Assembly: GCF_001618425.1 (NCBI RefSeq)
Contig: NZ_BDCU01000017.1
Coordinates: 124,001-188,000, forward strand
Reading direction: 5' to 3'
Length of the DNA stretch: 64,000 nucleotides
From: Nocardia fusca NBRC 14340
GTDB taxonomy: Bacteria > Actinomycetota > Actinomycetes > Mycobacteriales > Mycobacteriaceae
Made by a program: the position numbers and the translations under genes. Below are positions 8,944-20,682 of the stretch, piece after piece (the first letter of the stretch is position 1; each line of letters opens with the position of its first letter). The notes beneath the pieces are model-generated. The model ran no database searches. It was not told the origin of the DNA and saw only the letters and a program-made list of their open reading frames with translations.

Positions 8944-11736
8944 TCAGCCTATTTCCAGCGGGTCCATCTGAATCCGCGGCGGCGACTCCGCCCGCTGACT
9001 GCTCCGGATCGCCTGCGCCGCCGTGAGCGCCCGCGCCAGCGCCGCGCCATGTGTTCGCGGCGTACGCAACAGCACCCGTTCGACCTCGGCACCCGGATCG
9101 TCGCCGTCGCCGCGCATACCGGAGGGCGGCCGCGCGGCAGCCGGTAGCGGCACCGGGCCCAGCACCTCCACCGCTGCCGGGAGTTCGGCGGCCGCGAGCA
9201 GACCGGCGATACCGTCCGGAGTGCCGTCCACCGCCGCCATCCGCACCGCCGGCGGGAACCCGACCTCGGTCCGCTGCGCCAGTTCGGCGGCCGCGTGCCC
9301 GGCCGGATCCCAGCGCAGCAGCGCCTGCACGGTCGGCACGGCGGGATCGGCCATCACCAGCACTTCACCGTCGGGCCGCACCAGCGCCGCGGCGCTGAGC
9401 CAACGGCGCAGGGCGTCCTCCGCGGCGCGCAGATCGGCGCGGCCGAGCAGCGCCCACCCATCCAGCAGCAGACCCACACCGTAACCACCGACCAGCAACG
9501 GTTCGGCCCCGACGGTGGCCACCACGACCTGGGGCCCGGGCGGCACCGTGTCCAGTACGGCCGCGCCGCTGGACCCGCGGATCGGCACCCCGGGGAATGC
9601 CCGGCCGAGCTCCTCGGCGGTCCGTCCCGCACCGATGACCACGGCGCGCAACACCCGGCCCCCACAGGTCGGGCAACGGAACGCCGCCTCGGTACGCCCG
9701 CACCAGCGGCAGACCGGACTGTGCGCCGCCCCCGGGTCACCGGCGGGACGATCCGACCCGGGCAACGACAGCGGCCCCACACACCGGCGGCAACGGGCGG
9801 GTGTACGGCATTTCGTACAGGCGAGCGCCGGAACGTACCCGCGGCGCGGCACCTGCACCAACACCCCGGACCCGGCGGCGAGTGCCTTCCGGGCCGCGGC
9901 GAAGGCGGTGGCGGGGATCCGGATCGCCCGCGCCATCGGGTCGCGTTCGAGCGCGGCATCGCTATCCCCCGGGGCGCTGATCCGCGGCGCGGCAGCCCGT
10001 ACGGTCGCCCGGTCGGCGAGCAGATCGTGGGCCCATCCCGTTTCCACGACGGCCTGGATCTCGGCAGTCCGGGCGAATCCGGCCGCCACGAACGCCGCGC
10101 CGGTGTCGTGGGCGCGAAGCATGGCGACCTCCCGCGCGTGCGGGTAGGGGGCACGGGGTTCGGCATAGGTGTCGTCGCCGTCGTCCCAGATCGCGACGAG
10201 GCCCAGATCCACCGCGGGCGCGAAAACCGCACTGCGGGTGCCCACCACCACGCGGGCGGTACCGCGCAGAACGGCCAACCAGCGCCGGTATCTGGCCGCC
10301 GGGCCCAGCCCCGCCGACAACCCGACGGCCGAATCACCGACCAGCCGTTCACATTCGCGCAGCACCCGGTCGAGATCGCGCTGGTCGGGCACCATCAGGA
10401 TCGCGCTGCGGCCGTCCGCGGCCACCATCGCCGCGAGCTCGGCCAATCGCCGCGCCCAGTCCTCTCCCGGCAGCGCCTGCCACGCCGCCCGCGGCGCCCG
10501 GCGGCCCGCGAGCGCGGTCAGGAAGGCGTCCCCGTGCCGGTATCGGCGCCAGGCGCCGGTGTCCATTCCCGCGGGTAGTGCCGCGCGTCCCGCCGCGTCG
10601 GAACGGTCCGGCTCCCGCGCCCCCGCGCTGCCGGTATCCGAGCCGCGCACCACCGGCGAACCACCGGACTCTTCCGGCGCCACCGTGGCTCCGGGCACGT
10701 CGACCACACGCAACGGCACCGCCTCGCCGCCCGAGCCGGAACCGACCGTTCGGCCGGCACCCTGCGGCGTGCCTACTCCGCTGTTCGTGCCCGCGTCATT
10801 GCCGGTGCCCGGTCCGTGGTCCATGCTCGGCCCGGTCTCCGTACCCGACCCCGCATCCGCGCCCGACCCCGCGTCCGCACCCGAACCCGCGTCCGCACCC
10901 GGATCGGCGTCGGCACCGGACCTGGCGTAATTTCCCGACCCGGTGTCCGTCCCCGGCTCGTCGGCCGGACCCGCGCCGGCATGCACACCCGACGCAGCGT
11001 CCATACGCGGTTCGGCGTCCGTCCCCCGCACGGCATCTGGGCCGGGCTCAGCGTCCGCACACAACCCGGCTCTCACACCCGATCCGGCGTCCGTTGCCGT
11101 CCCCGCATCCGAATCCGATCCGGCGTCCGCACCCAACCCGGCGTCCGTGCCCGGCCCGTCCTGCACACCCGGCCCTGTCTCCGCGTCCGGCCCCGCCGCC
11201 CCGGACGCCGCCGAGCCGACCGCGGGAGCGGTCGGGCCGTCCGTCTCGGCGCTCTTCTTCGCCGGCCCCCCGTTCTCCACCCGCGCATGCCGCGGCGGGA
11301 TCGCCAGGCGCAGTACATCGGCACGGGTCCCGGCGCACCGTGCCGCCACGGTGGTCGCCAGGCGCAGGATCTCCGGGGTGAGCACTTGTTCGGCGGATAC
11401 CACCCGCTCCAGCCGGACCAGCTTGCCCGGATGATCGGATTCGGCGTGCCGGGACAGCAGATAACCGTCCACCAGCCGCCCCGCGAACCGGACCCGGACG
11501 CGGACACCGGGACGGGCGATATCGTCGAGCTCCGGCGGCACCAGATAGTCGAAATCGCGGTCCAGATGCGCGGGGGTGAGCAGCGGCAGCACCCGGGCGA
11601 TCGGGTTCTCGACCGGCTCGGAGGCCGGGGGCGCGGCCTTCTTCGCGCGTGCAGCCCGGCGACGCGCCGGCCCCGACTCGGCCGACACCCCCGCCGACGC
11701 GGGGTCGGCGGGGGTGTCGGTGGGTGGTCGATCCAC
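8944..11736 (-). CDS. priA: Replication restart protein PriA-like (primosomal protein N'), helicase motifs lost, large low-complexity insert
   Basis: A 930-residue PriA-type protein. Residues ~45-152 match the PriA DNA-binding domain (LPLLTPAHLDRDFDYLVP). The zinc-binding region is intact with C640, C643, C649, C652 and C676, C679, C688, C691. The helicase core is degenerate: the Walker A position reads ALPGEDW rather than GxTGSGKT, and the DEEH box reads IWDDGDD, as in other actinobacterial PriA proteins that are thought to lack ATPase activity. Residues ~153-390 are an Asp/Gly/Ala/Ser insert with DAGSGADAGSG-type tandem units, explaining the length (typically 640-730). It follows metK by 14 nt, so the two are probably co-transcribed. 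Confidence 0.9.
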   Translation of the reverse strand: MDRPPTDTPADPASAGVSAESGPARRRAARAKKAAPPASEPVENPIARVLPLLTPAHLDRDFDYLVPPELDDIARPGVRVRVRFAGRLVDGYLLSRHAESDHPGKLVRLERVVSAEQVLTPEILRLATTVAARCAGTRADVLRLAIPPRHARVENGGPAKKSAETDGPTAPAVGSAASGAAGPDAETGPGVQDGPGTDAGLGADAGSDSDAGTATDAGSGVRAGLCADAEPGPDAVRGTDAEPRMDAASGVHAGAGPADEPGTDTGSGNYARSGADADPGADAGSGADAGSGADAGSGTETGPSMDHGPGTGNDAGTNSGVGTPQGAGRTVGSGSGGEAVPLRVVDVPGATVAPEESGGSPVVRGSDTGSAGAREPDRSDAAGRAALPAGMDTGAWRRYRHGDAFLTALAGRRAPRAAWQALPGEDWARRLAELAAMVAADGRSAILMVPDQRDLDRVLRECERLVGDSAVGLSAGLGPAARYRRWLAVLRGTARVVVGTRSAVFAPAVDLGLVAIWDDGDDTYAEPRAPYPHAREVAMLRAHDTGAAFVAAGFARTAEIQAVVETGWAHDLLADRATVRAAAPRISAPGDSDAALERDPMARAIRIPATAFAAARKALAAGSGVLVQVPRRGYVPALACTKCRTPARCRRCVGPLSLPGSDRPAGDPGAAHSPVCRWCGRTEAAFRCPTCGGRVLRAVVIGAGRTAEELGRAFPGVPIRGSSGAAVLDTVPPGPQVVVATVGAEPLLVGGYGVGLLLDGWALLGRADLRAAEDALRRWLSAAALVRPDGEVLVMADPAVPTVQALLRWDPAGHAAAELAQRTEVGFPPAVRMAAVDGTPDGIAGLLAAAELPAAVEVLGPVPLPAAARPPSGMRGDGDDPGAEVERVLLRTPRTHGAALARALTAAQAIRSSQRAESPPRIQMDPLEIG

Positions 11737-11750
11737 GCGGGACGTGGAAC

Positions 11751-12962
<1,212 letters not shown>

Positions 12963-13236
12963 AGTTTCCCTCTTCCTCAACGGTTACTCGTGTCCGGAGG
13001 GACCGTAGCGCACGGCTCCGGTCACGCCCCTGGACTCCCAGACTATTAGAACGGGCGGCGTAATTGGGGTTTCGGACACCGTCCTGGACGGGTTTCCGAT
13101 CGTGCGCGCCGACTCCGCGGCACGCGCACCCCGAGCGGGCTGGATCGTATCGTGTTCGCGCCCGCGGCGGGCGCCCTCGCACCCGGCACGGCCGTGCCGA
13201 CAGGCAGATCCCGCGGTTCGGCGGGCCCGGCCGGGC

Positions 13237-14457
13237 TCAGCTCAGCAGGGGACCGAGCGCGTCGAGGACGCGACTGGCCAGCAGCGCCTTGGATCCGTGG
13301 TCGAGTGCCTGTTCACTGCCGTCCGCGCGCAGCAGCCAGCCGTCGTTGGTGTCGACCTCGAACGCCTTACCGTCGCCCACCGCGTTCACCACCAGCAGAT
13401 CGCAGCCCTTACGGGCCAGTTTGGCCCGTGCGTGGGTGATCACGTCGCCGTCCGCGTCGCCGGTCTCGGCGGCGAATCCGACGATGGCCGTTCCGGGCAA
13501 CCGGCCTTCCCGGCGTTCCTGGACCAGACCGGCGAGGATGTCCTCGTTCTTGGCCAGGGCGATGGTGTCGGGTTCGTCCTTGCCCTTCTTGATCTTCGCG
13601 GCAGCCACCGTGGCGGGCCGGAAATCGGCGACCGCGGCGGCCATGATCACCGCGTCCGCACCGACTGCGTGCTTGTCGACCGCGGTTTTCAGCTGTTCGG
13701 CCGTGGTGATGTGGACCAGCTCGACCGCGGCCGGCGGTGCCATCTCGATGGTGTTGCCGGCGATGAGCGTGACCTGGGCGCCGCGTTGGGCGGCGACCCT
13801 GGCGAGCGCGTAACCCTGCTTACCGGAGCTGCGGTTGCCGAGGAAACGGACCGGATCCAGCGGTTCCCGGGTGCCGCCCGCGGTGATCACCACCCGCCGG
13901 CCCACCAGGTCCCGCGGTATCGCGTCGGGGCGTTCGAGCAGCAGTGACGCGAGGCCGAAGATCTCCTCGGGTTCGGGCAGCCGGCCGGGGCCGGTATCGG
14001 TACCGGTGAGCCGGCCGGACGCGGGCTCCATCACGGTGGCGCCGTGCGCGCGCAGAGCCGCCACATTCGCGACGGTCGCCGCGTGCTCCCACATCTCGGT
14101 GTGCATGGCGGGCGCGAACAGCACGGGACATCGGGCCGTGAGCAGAGTCGCGGTGAGTAGATCGTCGGCACGCCCGTGGGCGGCCCGCGCCATGAGGTCC
14201 GCGGTGGCCGGCGCGATGACCACGAGTTCCGCCTCCTGGCCCAGCCGCACATGCGGCACCTCCGGCACATCCGAGAAGACCCCGGTGTGCACGGGATGGC
14301 CGGACAGCGCCTCGAAGGTCGCCGTGCCCACGAACTGCAGTGCCGCCTCGGTGGGGATCACCCGTACGGTATGGCCGGTCTCGGTGAACCGCCGCACCAG
14401 CGCGCACGCCTTGTACGCGGCGATGCCGCCACCCACCCCGACAACTACCCGCGCCAT
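13237..14457 (-). CDS. coaBC: Bifunctional phosphopantothenoylcysteine decarboxylase/phosphopantothenate-cysteine ligase
   Basis: A 406-residue fusion carrying two steps of coenzyme A synthesis. Residues 1-~180 are the FMN-dependent CoaC decarboxylase: VGVGGGIAAYKAC, the active-site His in VPHVRL, APATADLMARAAHG and APAMHTEMW. Residues ~185-406 are the CoaB ligase: ITAGGTREPLDPVRFLGNRS, and the KIKK nucleotide loop. At the position of the E. coli CoaC active-site Cys (ACGDIGPGR), this protein reads TGTDTGPGR, so that Cys is not present. It stands just downstream of rpoZ (42-bp gap), with a GGAGG site before the ATG. The gmk-rpoZ-coaBC-metK order is standard in actinobacteria. Confidence 0.95.
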   Translation of the reverse strand: MARVVVGVGGGIAAYKACALVRRFTETGHTVRVIPTEAALQFVGTATFEALSGHPVHTGVFSDVPEVPHVRLGQEAELVVIAPATADLMARAAHGRADDLLTATLLTARCPVLFAPAMHTEMWEHAATVANVAALRAHGATVMEPASGRLTGTDTGPGRLPEPEEIFGLASLLLERPDAIPRDLVGRRVVITAGGTREPLDPVRFLGNRSSGKQGYALARVAAQRGAQVTLIAGNTIEMAPPAAVELVHITTAEQLKTAVDKHAVGADAVIMAAAVADFRPATVAAAKIKKGKDEPDTIALAKNEDILAGLVQERREGRLPGTAIVGFAAETGDADGDVITHARAKLARKGCDLLVVNAVGDGKAFEVDTNDGWLLRADGSEQALDHGSKALLASRVLDALGPLLS

Positions 14458-14499
14458 AGCGCGCCTCCTGCCCTATCGGCCCATCACCCGGCTAGCGGG

Positions 14500-14778
14500 T
14501 CATTCGCCTTCGGTGTGTTCGAGCAGATCGCTGTGGATCTCCCGCATCGCCACCGACAGCGGCTTCTCCTGCGGCAGCGGCTCCACCAGCGGGCCGACGT
14601 ATTCGAGGATGCCGTCGCCCAGCTGGTTGTAGTAGTCGTTGATCTGGCGGGCCCGTTTGGCCGCGTAGATCACCAGGCTGTACTTGGACGAGGTGCGGTC
14701 GAGCAGCTCGTCGATCGGCGGATTGGTGAGGCCGACCGGGGTGTCGTAGGCGGGCGTAGCGGTATCCGAACTGCTCAC
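14500..14778 (-). CDS. rpoZ: DNA-directed RNA polymerase subunit omega
   Basis: A 92-residue omega subunit, which clamps and assists assembly of the beta' subunit. The conserved core is '[20 protein letters not shown]' followed by [17 protein letters not shown]. Actinobacterial omegas have the N-terminal ~20-residue polar leader seen here and the C-terminal PLSVAMREI segment. It starts with GTG, with GGAG 8 nt upstream. It sits between gmk (62 bp upstream) and coaBC (42 bp downstream), as in other actinobacteria. Confidence 0.96.
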   Translation of the reverse strand: MSSSDTATPAYDTPVGLTNPPIDELLDRTSSKYSLVIYAAKRARQINDYYNQLGDGILEYVGPLVEPLPQEKPLSVAMREIHSDLLEHTEGE

Positions 14779-14840
14779 TGAGGAAGCTCCTGCGGGGTCG
14801 GTGGCTCGGCTGCGCGGCGGCTGTCCGGCCGCACAACTGG

Positions 14841-15425
14841 CTACGAATTGGAATTCGTGCTGACGAACAACGATACCAACTGCGCACAGGCGCTGGTCAC
14901 GGTGTCGTTCACGATCACAGTGTCGAACTCGTCACGTGCGGCCAGTTCCACCCGTGCCGTCGCCAGGCGGCGTTCGATGACCTCCGGCGATTCGGTGCCG
15001 CGGCTGCGCAGCCGGTCCACCAGTTCCTCCCAGCTGGGCGGCGCGAGGAACACCAGCACGGCCTCCGGCATCACCCGCCGGATCGACCGTGCTCCTTCGA
15101 GATCGACCTCGATGAGCACCGGCAGCCCCTCCGCCAGAGCGGCGCGCACCGGCGCGGCCGGCGTACCGGACCGCTGCAACCCGCCGTGGATATCCGCCCA
15201 TTCGAGCAGATCGCCGGAGGAGATCATCGCGTCGAACTCGGCCCGGCTGACGAACCGGTAGTCGCGACCGTCGACTTCACCGGGACGCGGGTCCCGTGTC
15301 GTCGCCGAGACACTGAAAACCAGTTCCGGCAGCCGTTCGCGGACACATCGCACCACGGTGGATTTGCCCACGGCCGAGGGGCCGACCAGTACAACCAGCC
15401 GACCCTTCGTCATGTTCTCGATCAC
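14841..15425 (-). CDS. gmk: Guanylate kinase
   Basis: A 194-residue nucleotide kinase that converts GMP to GDP with ATP. The P-loop is GPSAVGKST (near residue 15); the GMP-binding segment is [16 protein letters not shown] followed by [22 protein letters not shown] and IVNDTV are the later conserved elements. The start is either GTG at 15425 or ATG at 15413; neither has a strong ribosome binding site. It lies 8 nt after mihF, with which it is almost certainly co-transcribed. Confidence 0.95.
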   Translation of the reverse strand: MIENMTKGRLVVLVGPSAVGKSTVVRCVRERLPELVFSVSATTRDPRPGEVDGRDYRFVSRAEFDAMISSGDLLEWADIHGGLQRSGTPAAPVRAALAEGLPVLIEVDLEGARSIRRVMPEAVLVFLAPPSWEELVDRLRSRGTESPEVIERRLATARVELAARDEFDTVIVNDTVTSACAQLVSLFVSTNSNS

Positions 15426-15433
15426 CGAGGGTG

Positions 15434-15754
15434 TCAGGCGCCGAGATCGAATTTGGCGAGCAGCGCCTTGCGCTGCCGGTCACCGAGACCACGCAGCCGG
15501 CGGGTCGGCGCGATCTCGAGCTCGTTCATGATCTCCTCGGCCTTGACCTTGCCGACCTTGGGCAGGGCTTCCAACAGCGCGCGCACCTTCATCTTGCCGA
15601 TGATCTCATTGCTCTCGGCCTGGCCGAGGACCTCTTTGAGGTCGGTGCCGCCGCGCTTCAGGCGATCCTTGAGCTCTGCCCGCTCACGGCGAGCGGCAGC
15701 CGCCTTCTCCAGAGCAGCGGCGCGCTGCTCATCAGTCAGCTGGGGAAGGGCCAC
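15434..15754 (-). CDS. mihF: Integration host factor, actinobacterial type (mIHF)
   Basis: A 106-residue nucleoid-associated protein unrelated in sequence to E. coli IHF. It has the actinobacterial mIHF layout: an N-terminal helix rich in Ala/Arg/Glu ([20 protein letters not shown]), the [15 protein letters not shown] segment, and a helix-two-turn-helix region around [18 protein letters not shown] followed by [15 protein letters not shown]. It bends and compacts DNA and is essential in mycobacteria. The GTG start at 15754 has a GGAGG site 5 nt upstream. It heads the mihF-gmk-rpoZ-coaBC-metK group and has a long upstream gap, consistent with its own strong promoter. Confidence 0.96.
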   Translation of the reverse strand: MALPQLTDEQRAAALEKAAAARRERAELKDRLKRGGTDLKEVLGQAESNEIIGKMKVRALLEALPKVGKVKAEEIMNELEIAPTRRLRGLGDRQRKALLAKFDLGA

Positions 15755-16486
15755 GGTTCCTCCGTCTCATCATTCCTGCATCAAAACCTGCCGAACAACC
15801 CGGCAGTCTCAGCGACCGTACCCACGACGCCCCCGGATTGCGAACCCACCCCCCAGGTCAGGGCATGAATCGGACCCGGTATCGCCCCCTTGCCGACCCG
15901 CCCGCATCCCTGCTTGCCGTAACTGCGACCTTCACCCCCCTACCCACGAAACAGCCTGCCATCAGCGGCTTTTCGAGTGCCAACAGGAGTTGCGGCGCGA
16001 TAACCACACTTCGGATCACCCTCCCGGCTACCTCCCAGCCGCCCTACCAGGAATTTTCTGGGAAATTTTCGCCCGAGCCCCTGCTGAGCGAGCAAAAGCG
16101 GGTCCGGCAACAAAAAACGGGATCTCTCGAACCATCCGAGACAACCACCGGGGCGCCCGTATCGTCCGAATATGTACAGCGTACAGCGGGCGCCCGGTGA
16201 GCACATCCGCGTGCTCACGAACGGAGGCGAAAACAGATCCCGGCCCCTCGGACGTTTCGCCGGCACCATCCACGACCCGACGGATGGCCGCCACGGCCGG
16301 ACGGGCACTGCCGGTGCCCCTGCGATGCCCCACGGCGACCCACGACCGCGACCCGCGCCGAACTCGGCGCCGAGAGCGTGCGGCTGTCGCAGAGGTGATC
16401 GGCGGGCAGGTCCGCAAGAGGCACGAGAACCCGGACGCCCGGCGGAGCGGCCTACGGGCCGACCGCGCAGGCACCGGAACGCCCTC
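15755..16486. other. 732-bp gene-free region upstream of mihF
   Basis: No convincing gene on either strand; the open frames have no family resemblance. It contains an unusually AT-rich patch around 16050-16120, with the near-repeat GAATTTTC (16051-16058) and AAATTTTC (16063-16070). TGTAC-AGC-GTACA at 16173-16185 is a perfect small dyad. On the minus strand TCTCG/CGAGA (16125-16141) followed 7 nt later by six T residues is a weak candidate terminator for transcripts coming from pyrF. The mihF promoter should lie here, but I cannot place it securely. In M. tuberculosis this slot holds a PE/PPE pair, which is absent here. Confidence 0.4.
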
Positions 16487-17311
16487 TCACCGGAGGAACG
16501 CGAACTCCTCCTGGAACTCCGCCAGGCGGCTGCGCAGCGCCGTTACCGAGGGTCCGGCCCGGAGTACGTCCCGAGAGACGTTCGGTACCGCCGCCCGCCA
16601 CAGGTGTTGCGGCAGCAAGGCCCGGACCTTGTCCGCGGTACCACCCTGCGCCCCGACTCCCGGGAGCAGGATCGGCCCGTTGAGCATGGTGAGGTCCGGG
16701 GTCTCGGTGAGCGTGGCGCCGACCACCACCCCCACCGAACCCGGCTGCCCGGCCGGGTTGAGCTGGGCGGCGTCGTCGACCACCGTCTGCGCGACGGTGC
16801 GGCCGCCGACTGTCGCCTGCTGGATCTGGGCGGCTTCCGGGTTGGAGGTGGCGGCCAGGACGAACACGCCGCGGTGGTTGGCGTGGGCCAGCTCCAGGGC
16901 GGGGCGGAGGGCACCGAAGCCCAGGTAGGGCGATACGGTGACCGCGTCCGCGCCCAGCGGGCCGTCGGCGAGCCAGGTGCGGGCGTAGGCGTCCATGGTG
17001 GAGCCGATATCGCCGCGTTTGGCGTCGGCCAGCACCAGGGTGCCCGAGGCGCGCAGCACCTCGATGGTGCGTTCGAGCACCCCGATCCCCGCGGCGCCGT
17101 AGGCCTCGAAGAAGGCGACCTGTGGTTTGATCACCGCCACCGTTCCGTCGAATGCTTCGACGCAGCGCTCGGCGAAGGCCTCGAGCCCGTCGGCGTCGTC
17201 GGACAGGCCCCAGGCGCCGAGGAGGGCGGGATGGGGATCGATCCCGACACAGATCGGCCCGTGAGTGTCCATGGCGGCGGCCAGCCGCGCACCGAACGTC
17301 GTGGTCGTCAT
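16487..17311 (-). CDS. pyrF: Orotidine-5'-phosphate decarboxylase
   Basis: A 274-residue enzyme for the last step of UMP synthesis, OMP to UMP. It belongs to the longer subfamily common in mycobacteria: [11 protein letters not shown] at the N-terminus, [15 protein letters not shown], and the catalytic [17 protein letters not shown] with the Lys-Asp charge network near residue 93. [10 protein letters not shown] and GATLTETP bind the phosphate end. It starts 12 nt after carB and is the last gene of the pyr cluster. Confidence 0.95.
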   Translation of the reverse strand: MTTTTFGARLAAAMDTHGPICVGIDPHPALLGAWGLSDDADGLEAFAERCVEAFDGTVAVIKPQVAFFEAYGAAGIGVLERTIEVLRASGTLVLADAKRGDIGSTMDAYARTWLADGPLGADAVTVSPYLGFGALRPALELAHANHRGVFVLAATSNPEAAQIQQATVGGRTVAQTVVDDAAQLNPAGQPGSVGVVVGATLTETPDLTMLNGPILLPGVGAQGGTADKVRALLPQHLWRAAVPNVSRDVLRAGPSVTALRSRLAEFQEEFAFLR

Positions 17312-17322
17312 CGCCCGCGCCC

Positions 17323-20300
17323 TCAGCCGCGCAACGCCGAGTGCAGTTCCTGCAGCGACCGCACGCCCAGTCCGCCGTTGATACTGGCCTCGATGCCCTG
17401 GACGGCCGCCGCGGCGCCCTGGACCGTGGTGATACAGGGGATGTTGACGCCGACCGCGGCGCTGCGGATCTCGTAGCCGTCCACCCGGGGGCCGGAATTG
17501 CCATAGGGGGTGTTGAAGACCATATCGACCTCCCCGTCGCGGATCTGGTCCACGATGGACGGCTGCGGGGGCGTATTGCTGCCGCCCGACGGGGAGACCG
17601 GATCCGAGTGCTTACGGACCTGCTCGCAGGGGATTCCGTTGCGACGCAGCATTTCCGCGGTTCCGGCGGTGGCCAGGATACGGAAGCCGAGGTCGTGCAG
17701 GCGTTTCACCGGGAACACCATGGCACGTTTGTCACGATTGGCGATGGAGACGAACACGGTGCCCTCGGTGGGCAGCGATCCGTACGCCGCGGATTGGCTC
17801 TTGGCGAACGCGGTACCGAAGTCGGCGTCGATTCCCATGACCTCACCGGTGGATTTCATCTCCGGCGAGAGCAGCGAATCCACCTGGCTCCCGTCGGCAC
17901 GGCGGAAGCGGTGGAACGGCAGGACCGCTTCCTTGACCGCCACCGGAGCGTCCAGCGCGACATGCCCGCCGTCGCCCTCGGGCAGCATGCCCTCGGCGCG
18001 GAGTTCGGCGATGGTGGTGCCGAGCATGATCCGCGCGGCCGCCTTGGCCAGCGGTACGGCGGTGGCCTTCGAGACGAACGGTACGGTGCGGCTGGCGCGC
18101 GGGTTGGCCTCGAGGACGTAGAGGATGTCGTCCTTGAGCGCGTACTGCACATTCAGCAGACCTTTGACGCCGATCCCCTTGGCCAGCGCGACCGTGGAGC
18201 GGCGCACCGCCTCGATATCGCTGCGGCCCAGCGTGATCGGCGGCAGCGCGCAGGCGGAGTCGCCGGAGTGGATACCGGCTTCCTCGATATGTTCCATGAC
18301 GCCGCCGAGGAAGACCTCCTCGCCGTCGCAGAGCGCGTCCACATCGATTTCGATGGCGTCTTCCAGGAACCGGTCCACCAGCACCGGGTGTTCGGGGCTG
18401 AGTTCGGTGGCGCGCGAGATGTAGCCCTCGAGGGACTGCTCGTCGTAGACGATCTCCATACCGCGACCGCCCAGCACGTACGAGGGGCGCACCAGGACCG
18501 GGTAGCCGATATCGGCCGCGATCTTGCGGGCCTGCTCGAAGGTGGTGGCGGTGCCGTACTTGGGCGCGGGCAGCCCGGCGGCGATCAGGACGTCACCGAA
18601 TTCGCCGCGGTCCTCGGCCAGGTCGATGGCGGCGGCGCTGGTGCCGACCACCGGCACCCCGGCGGCGGTGAGCCGTTCCGCGAGCCCCAGCGGGGTCTGC
18701 CCGCCGAGCTGCACGATGACCCCGGTGACCGTACCGGACTCGGATTCGGCGTGGTAGACCTCGAGCACGTCCTCGAAGGTGAGGGGTTCGAAGTAGAGGC
18801 GGTCGGCGGTGTCGTAGTCGGTGGACACCGTTTCCGGGTTGCAGTTGACCATGACGGTCTCGTAGCCGGCCGCCGACAGTGTCTGCGCGGCGTGAACGCA
18901 CGAGTAGTCGAATTCGATGCCCTGGCCGATCCGGTTGGGCCCGGAACCCAGGATGATCACCTTGTCCCGATCGGGCTGCGGGGCGACCTCGGATTCGGCC
19001 GCGGGATCGAGTTCGTAGGCCGAATAGTGGTACGGGGTCTTGGCCTCGAATTCGGCGGCACAGGTATCGACCGTTTTGAACACCGGCCGCACCCCGAGCC
19101 GGTGCCGGAGGGCGCGCACACCGCTCTCACCGGCCAGTTCCGGCCGCAGCTCGGCGATCTGGCGATCGGAGAGGCCGTGGTATTTCGCCCGCCGCAGCAG
19201 CGATTCGTCCAGGACGGGGGTCTCGAGCAGTTCCGCGCGCAGGTCCACCAGGCCGGCGATCTCGGCGACGAACCACGGGTCGATCCCGGAGGCGGCGGCC
19301 ACGTCCTCGATGCTCGCCCCGAACCGCAGGGCGCGCTCCACCTGGTAGATCCGGCCCTCGGTGGGGGTGCGCAGATCCGCGAGGATCTCCGCGATCGCGG
19401 CGTCGATATCGGCCTGATCGGTGGAGGCCGGTGCCCACTTCCCGTCCGCGGCGGTCCAGAACCCGGCCGCTTTGGTTTCCAGCGAGCGCAGCACTTTGCC
19501 GAGCGCCTCGGCGAAATTGCGGCCCAGTGACATGGCCTCGCCCACCGATTTCATGGTGGTGGTCAGGGTGGGGTCGGCGCCGGGAAACTTCTCGAACGCG
19601 AACCGCGGCGCCTTCACCACGACATAGTCGAGGGTGGGTTCGAAACAGGCCGGGGTTTCCTTGGTGATGTCGTTGACGATCTCGTCGAGCGTGTAACCGA
19701 TGGCCAGTTTGGCCGCGATCTTGGCGATCGGGAAACCGGTGGCCTTGGACGCCAGCGCCGAGGACCGCGAGACGCGCGGGTTCATCTCGATGACGATGAG
19801 CCGGCCGTCGGCCGGGTCCACCGCGAACTGGATATTGCAGCCGCCGGTGTCCACCCCGACCTCGCGCAGGATCGCGATACCCAGATCGCGCATCTTCTGG
19901 TATTCGCGGTCGGTGAGGGTGAGGGCAGGGGCGACGGTCATGGAGTCGCCGGTGTGCACACCCATCGGGTCCACGTTCTCGATCGAGCAGACGATCACGA
20001 CATTGTCGCGGCCGTCGCGCATCAGCTCGAGTTCGTATTCCTTCCAGCCGAGGATCGACTCCTCGATCAGCACATTGGCGGTCGGTGAGGCGGCCAGGCC
20101 GCCGCCGGCGATCCGGTCGAGATCGGTCTCGTCGTAGGCCATCCCGGACCCGAGCCCGCCCATGGTGAACGAGGGCCGCACCACGACCGGGAAGCCCAGT
20201 TCCGCGACGGTTTCGCGGACCTCGTCCATGGTGTAGCAGACCCGGGAGCGGGCGCTCTCCCCGCCGACCCGCGCCACGATGTCCTTGAATTTCTGCCGGT

Positions 20301-20682
20301 CCTCACCGCGCTGGATGGCATCGAAATCGGCGCCGATCAGCTCGACCCCGTACTTCGCCAGCACCCCGCGCTCGTGCAGCGCGACCGCGGTGTTCAGCGC
20401 GGTCTGCCCACCGAGGGTGGCCAGCAGCGCGTCGGGGCGTTCCTTCTCGATGACCTTTTCGACGAATTCCGGGGTGATCGGTTCCACATAGGTGGAATCG
20501 GCGAATTCCGGGTCGGTCATGATGGTCGCCGGATTGGAGTTGACCAGCGAGACGCGCAGTCCCTCGGCGCGCAGCACCCGGCACGCCTGGGTGCCCGAGT
20601 AGTCGAACTCGCACGCCTGACCGATGACGATCGGGCCCGAGCCGATGACCAGAATGTGTTCGAGATCGGTACGGCGTGGCAT
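17323..20682 (-). CDS. carB: Carbamoyl phosphate synthase large subunit
   Basis: A 1119-residue enzyme that makes carbamoyl phosphate from bicarbonate, ammonia (from CarA) and two ATP. Two duplicated ATP-grasp halves are evident: [18 protein letters not shown] at residue ~14 and [18 protein letters not shown] near residue 580. Each half has the [20 protein letters not shown] / [20 protein letters not shown] signature. The C-terminal ~140 residues form the methylglyoxal-synthase-like allosteric domain ([13 protein letters not shown]). Its ATG overlaps the carA stop by one base. Length is about 40 residues longer than the E. coli enzyme (1073), which is normal for actinobacteria. Confidence 0.97.
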   Translation of the reverse strand: MPRRTDLEHILVIGSGPIVIGQACEFDYSGTQACRVLRAEGLRVSLVNSNPATIMTDPEFADSTYVEPITPEFVEKVIEKERPDALLATLGGQTALNTAVALHERGVLAKYGVELIGADFDAIQRGEDRQKFKDIVARVGGESARSRVCYTMDEVRETVAELGFPVVVRPSFTMGGLGSGMAYDETDLDRIAGGGLAASPTANVLIEESILGWKEYELELMRDGRDNVVIVCSIENVDPMGVHTGDSMTVAPALTLTDREYQKMRDLGIAILREVGVDTGGCNIQFAVDPADGRLIVIEMNPRVSRSSALASKATGFPIAKIAAKLAIGYTLDEIVNDITKETPACFEPTLDYVVVKAPRFAFEKFPGADPTLTTTMKSVGEAMSLGRNFAEALGKVLRSLETKAAGFWTAADGKWAPASTDQADIDAAIAEILADLRTPTEGRIYQVERALRFGASIEDVAAASGIDPWFVAEIAGLVDLRAELLETPVLDESLLRRAKYHGLSDRQIAELRPELAGESGVRALRHRLGVRPVFKTVDTCAAEFEAKTPYHYSAYELDPAAESEVAPQPDRDKVIILGSGPNRIGQGIEFDYSCVHAAQTLSAAGYETVMVNCNPETVSTDYDTADRLYFEPLTFEDVLEVYHAESESGTVTGVIVQLGGQTPLGLAERLTAAGVPVVGTSAAAIDLAEDRGEFGDVLIAAGLPAPKYGTATTFEQARKIAADIGYPVLVRPSYVLGGRGMEIVYDEQSLEGYISRATELSPEHPVLVDRFLEDAIEIDVDALCDGEEVFLGGVMEHIEEAGIHSGDSACALPPITLGRSDIEAVRRSTVALAKGIGVKGLLNVQYALKDDILYVLEANPRASRTVPFVSKATAVPLAKAAARIMLGTTIAELRAEGMLPEGDGGHVALDAPVAVKEAVLPFHRFRRADGSQVDSLLSPEMKSTGEVMGIDADFGTAFAKSQSAAYGSLPTEGTVFVSIANRDKRAMVFPVKRLHDLGFRILATAGTAEMLRRNGIPCEQVRKHSDPVSPSGGSNTPPQPSIVDQIRDGEVDMVFNTPYGNSGPRVDGYEIRSAAVGVNIPCITTVQGAAAAVQGIEASINGGLGVRSLQELHSALRG

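Noticed and set aside
10770..11200. Tandem repeat DNA inside priA as a possible CRISPR or VNTR
   Set aside because: The repeats are in-frame 6-12 bp codon-level units coding for Asp/Gly/Ala; there are no spacers. Reported as a protein insert.
12963..13236. SAM riboswitch in the gap upstream of metK
   Set aside because: I could not find a plausible SAM-I/II/IV core; the gap is short and GC-rich and actinobacterial metK is often unregulated this way.
16028..16474. Minus-strand frame of 148 codons upstream of mihF
   Set aside because: No ribosome binding site, Arg/Ala/Pro-rich, no family resemblance, overlaps the regulatory gap.
17152..19530. 792-codon plus-strand frame opposite carB
   Set aside because: Antisense shadow of carB and pyrF; no recognisable domain.
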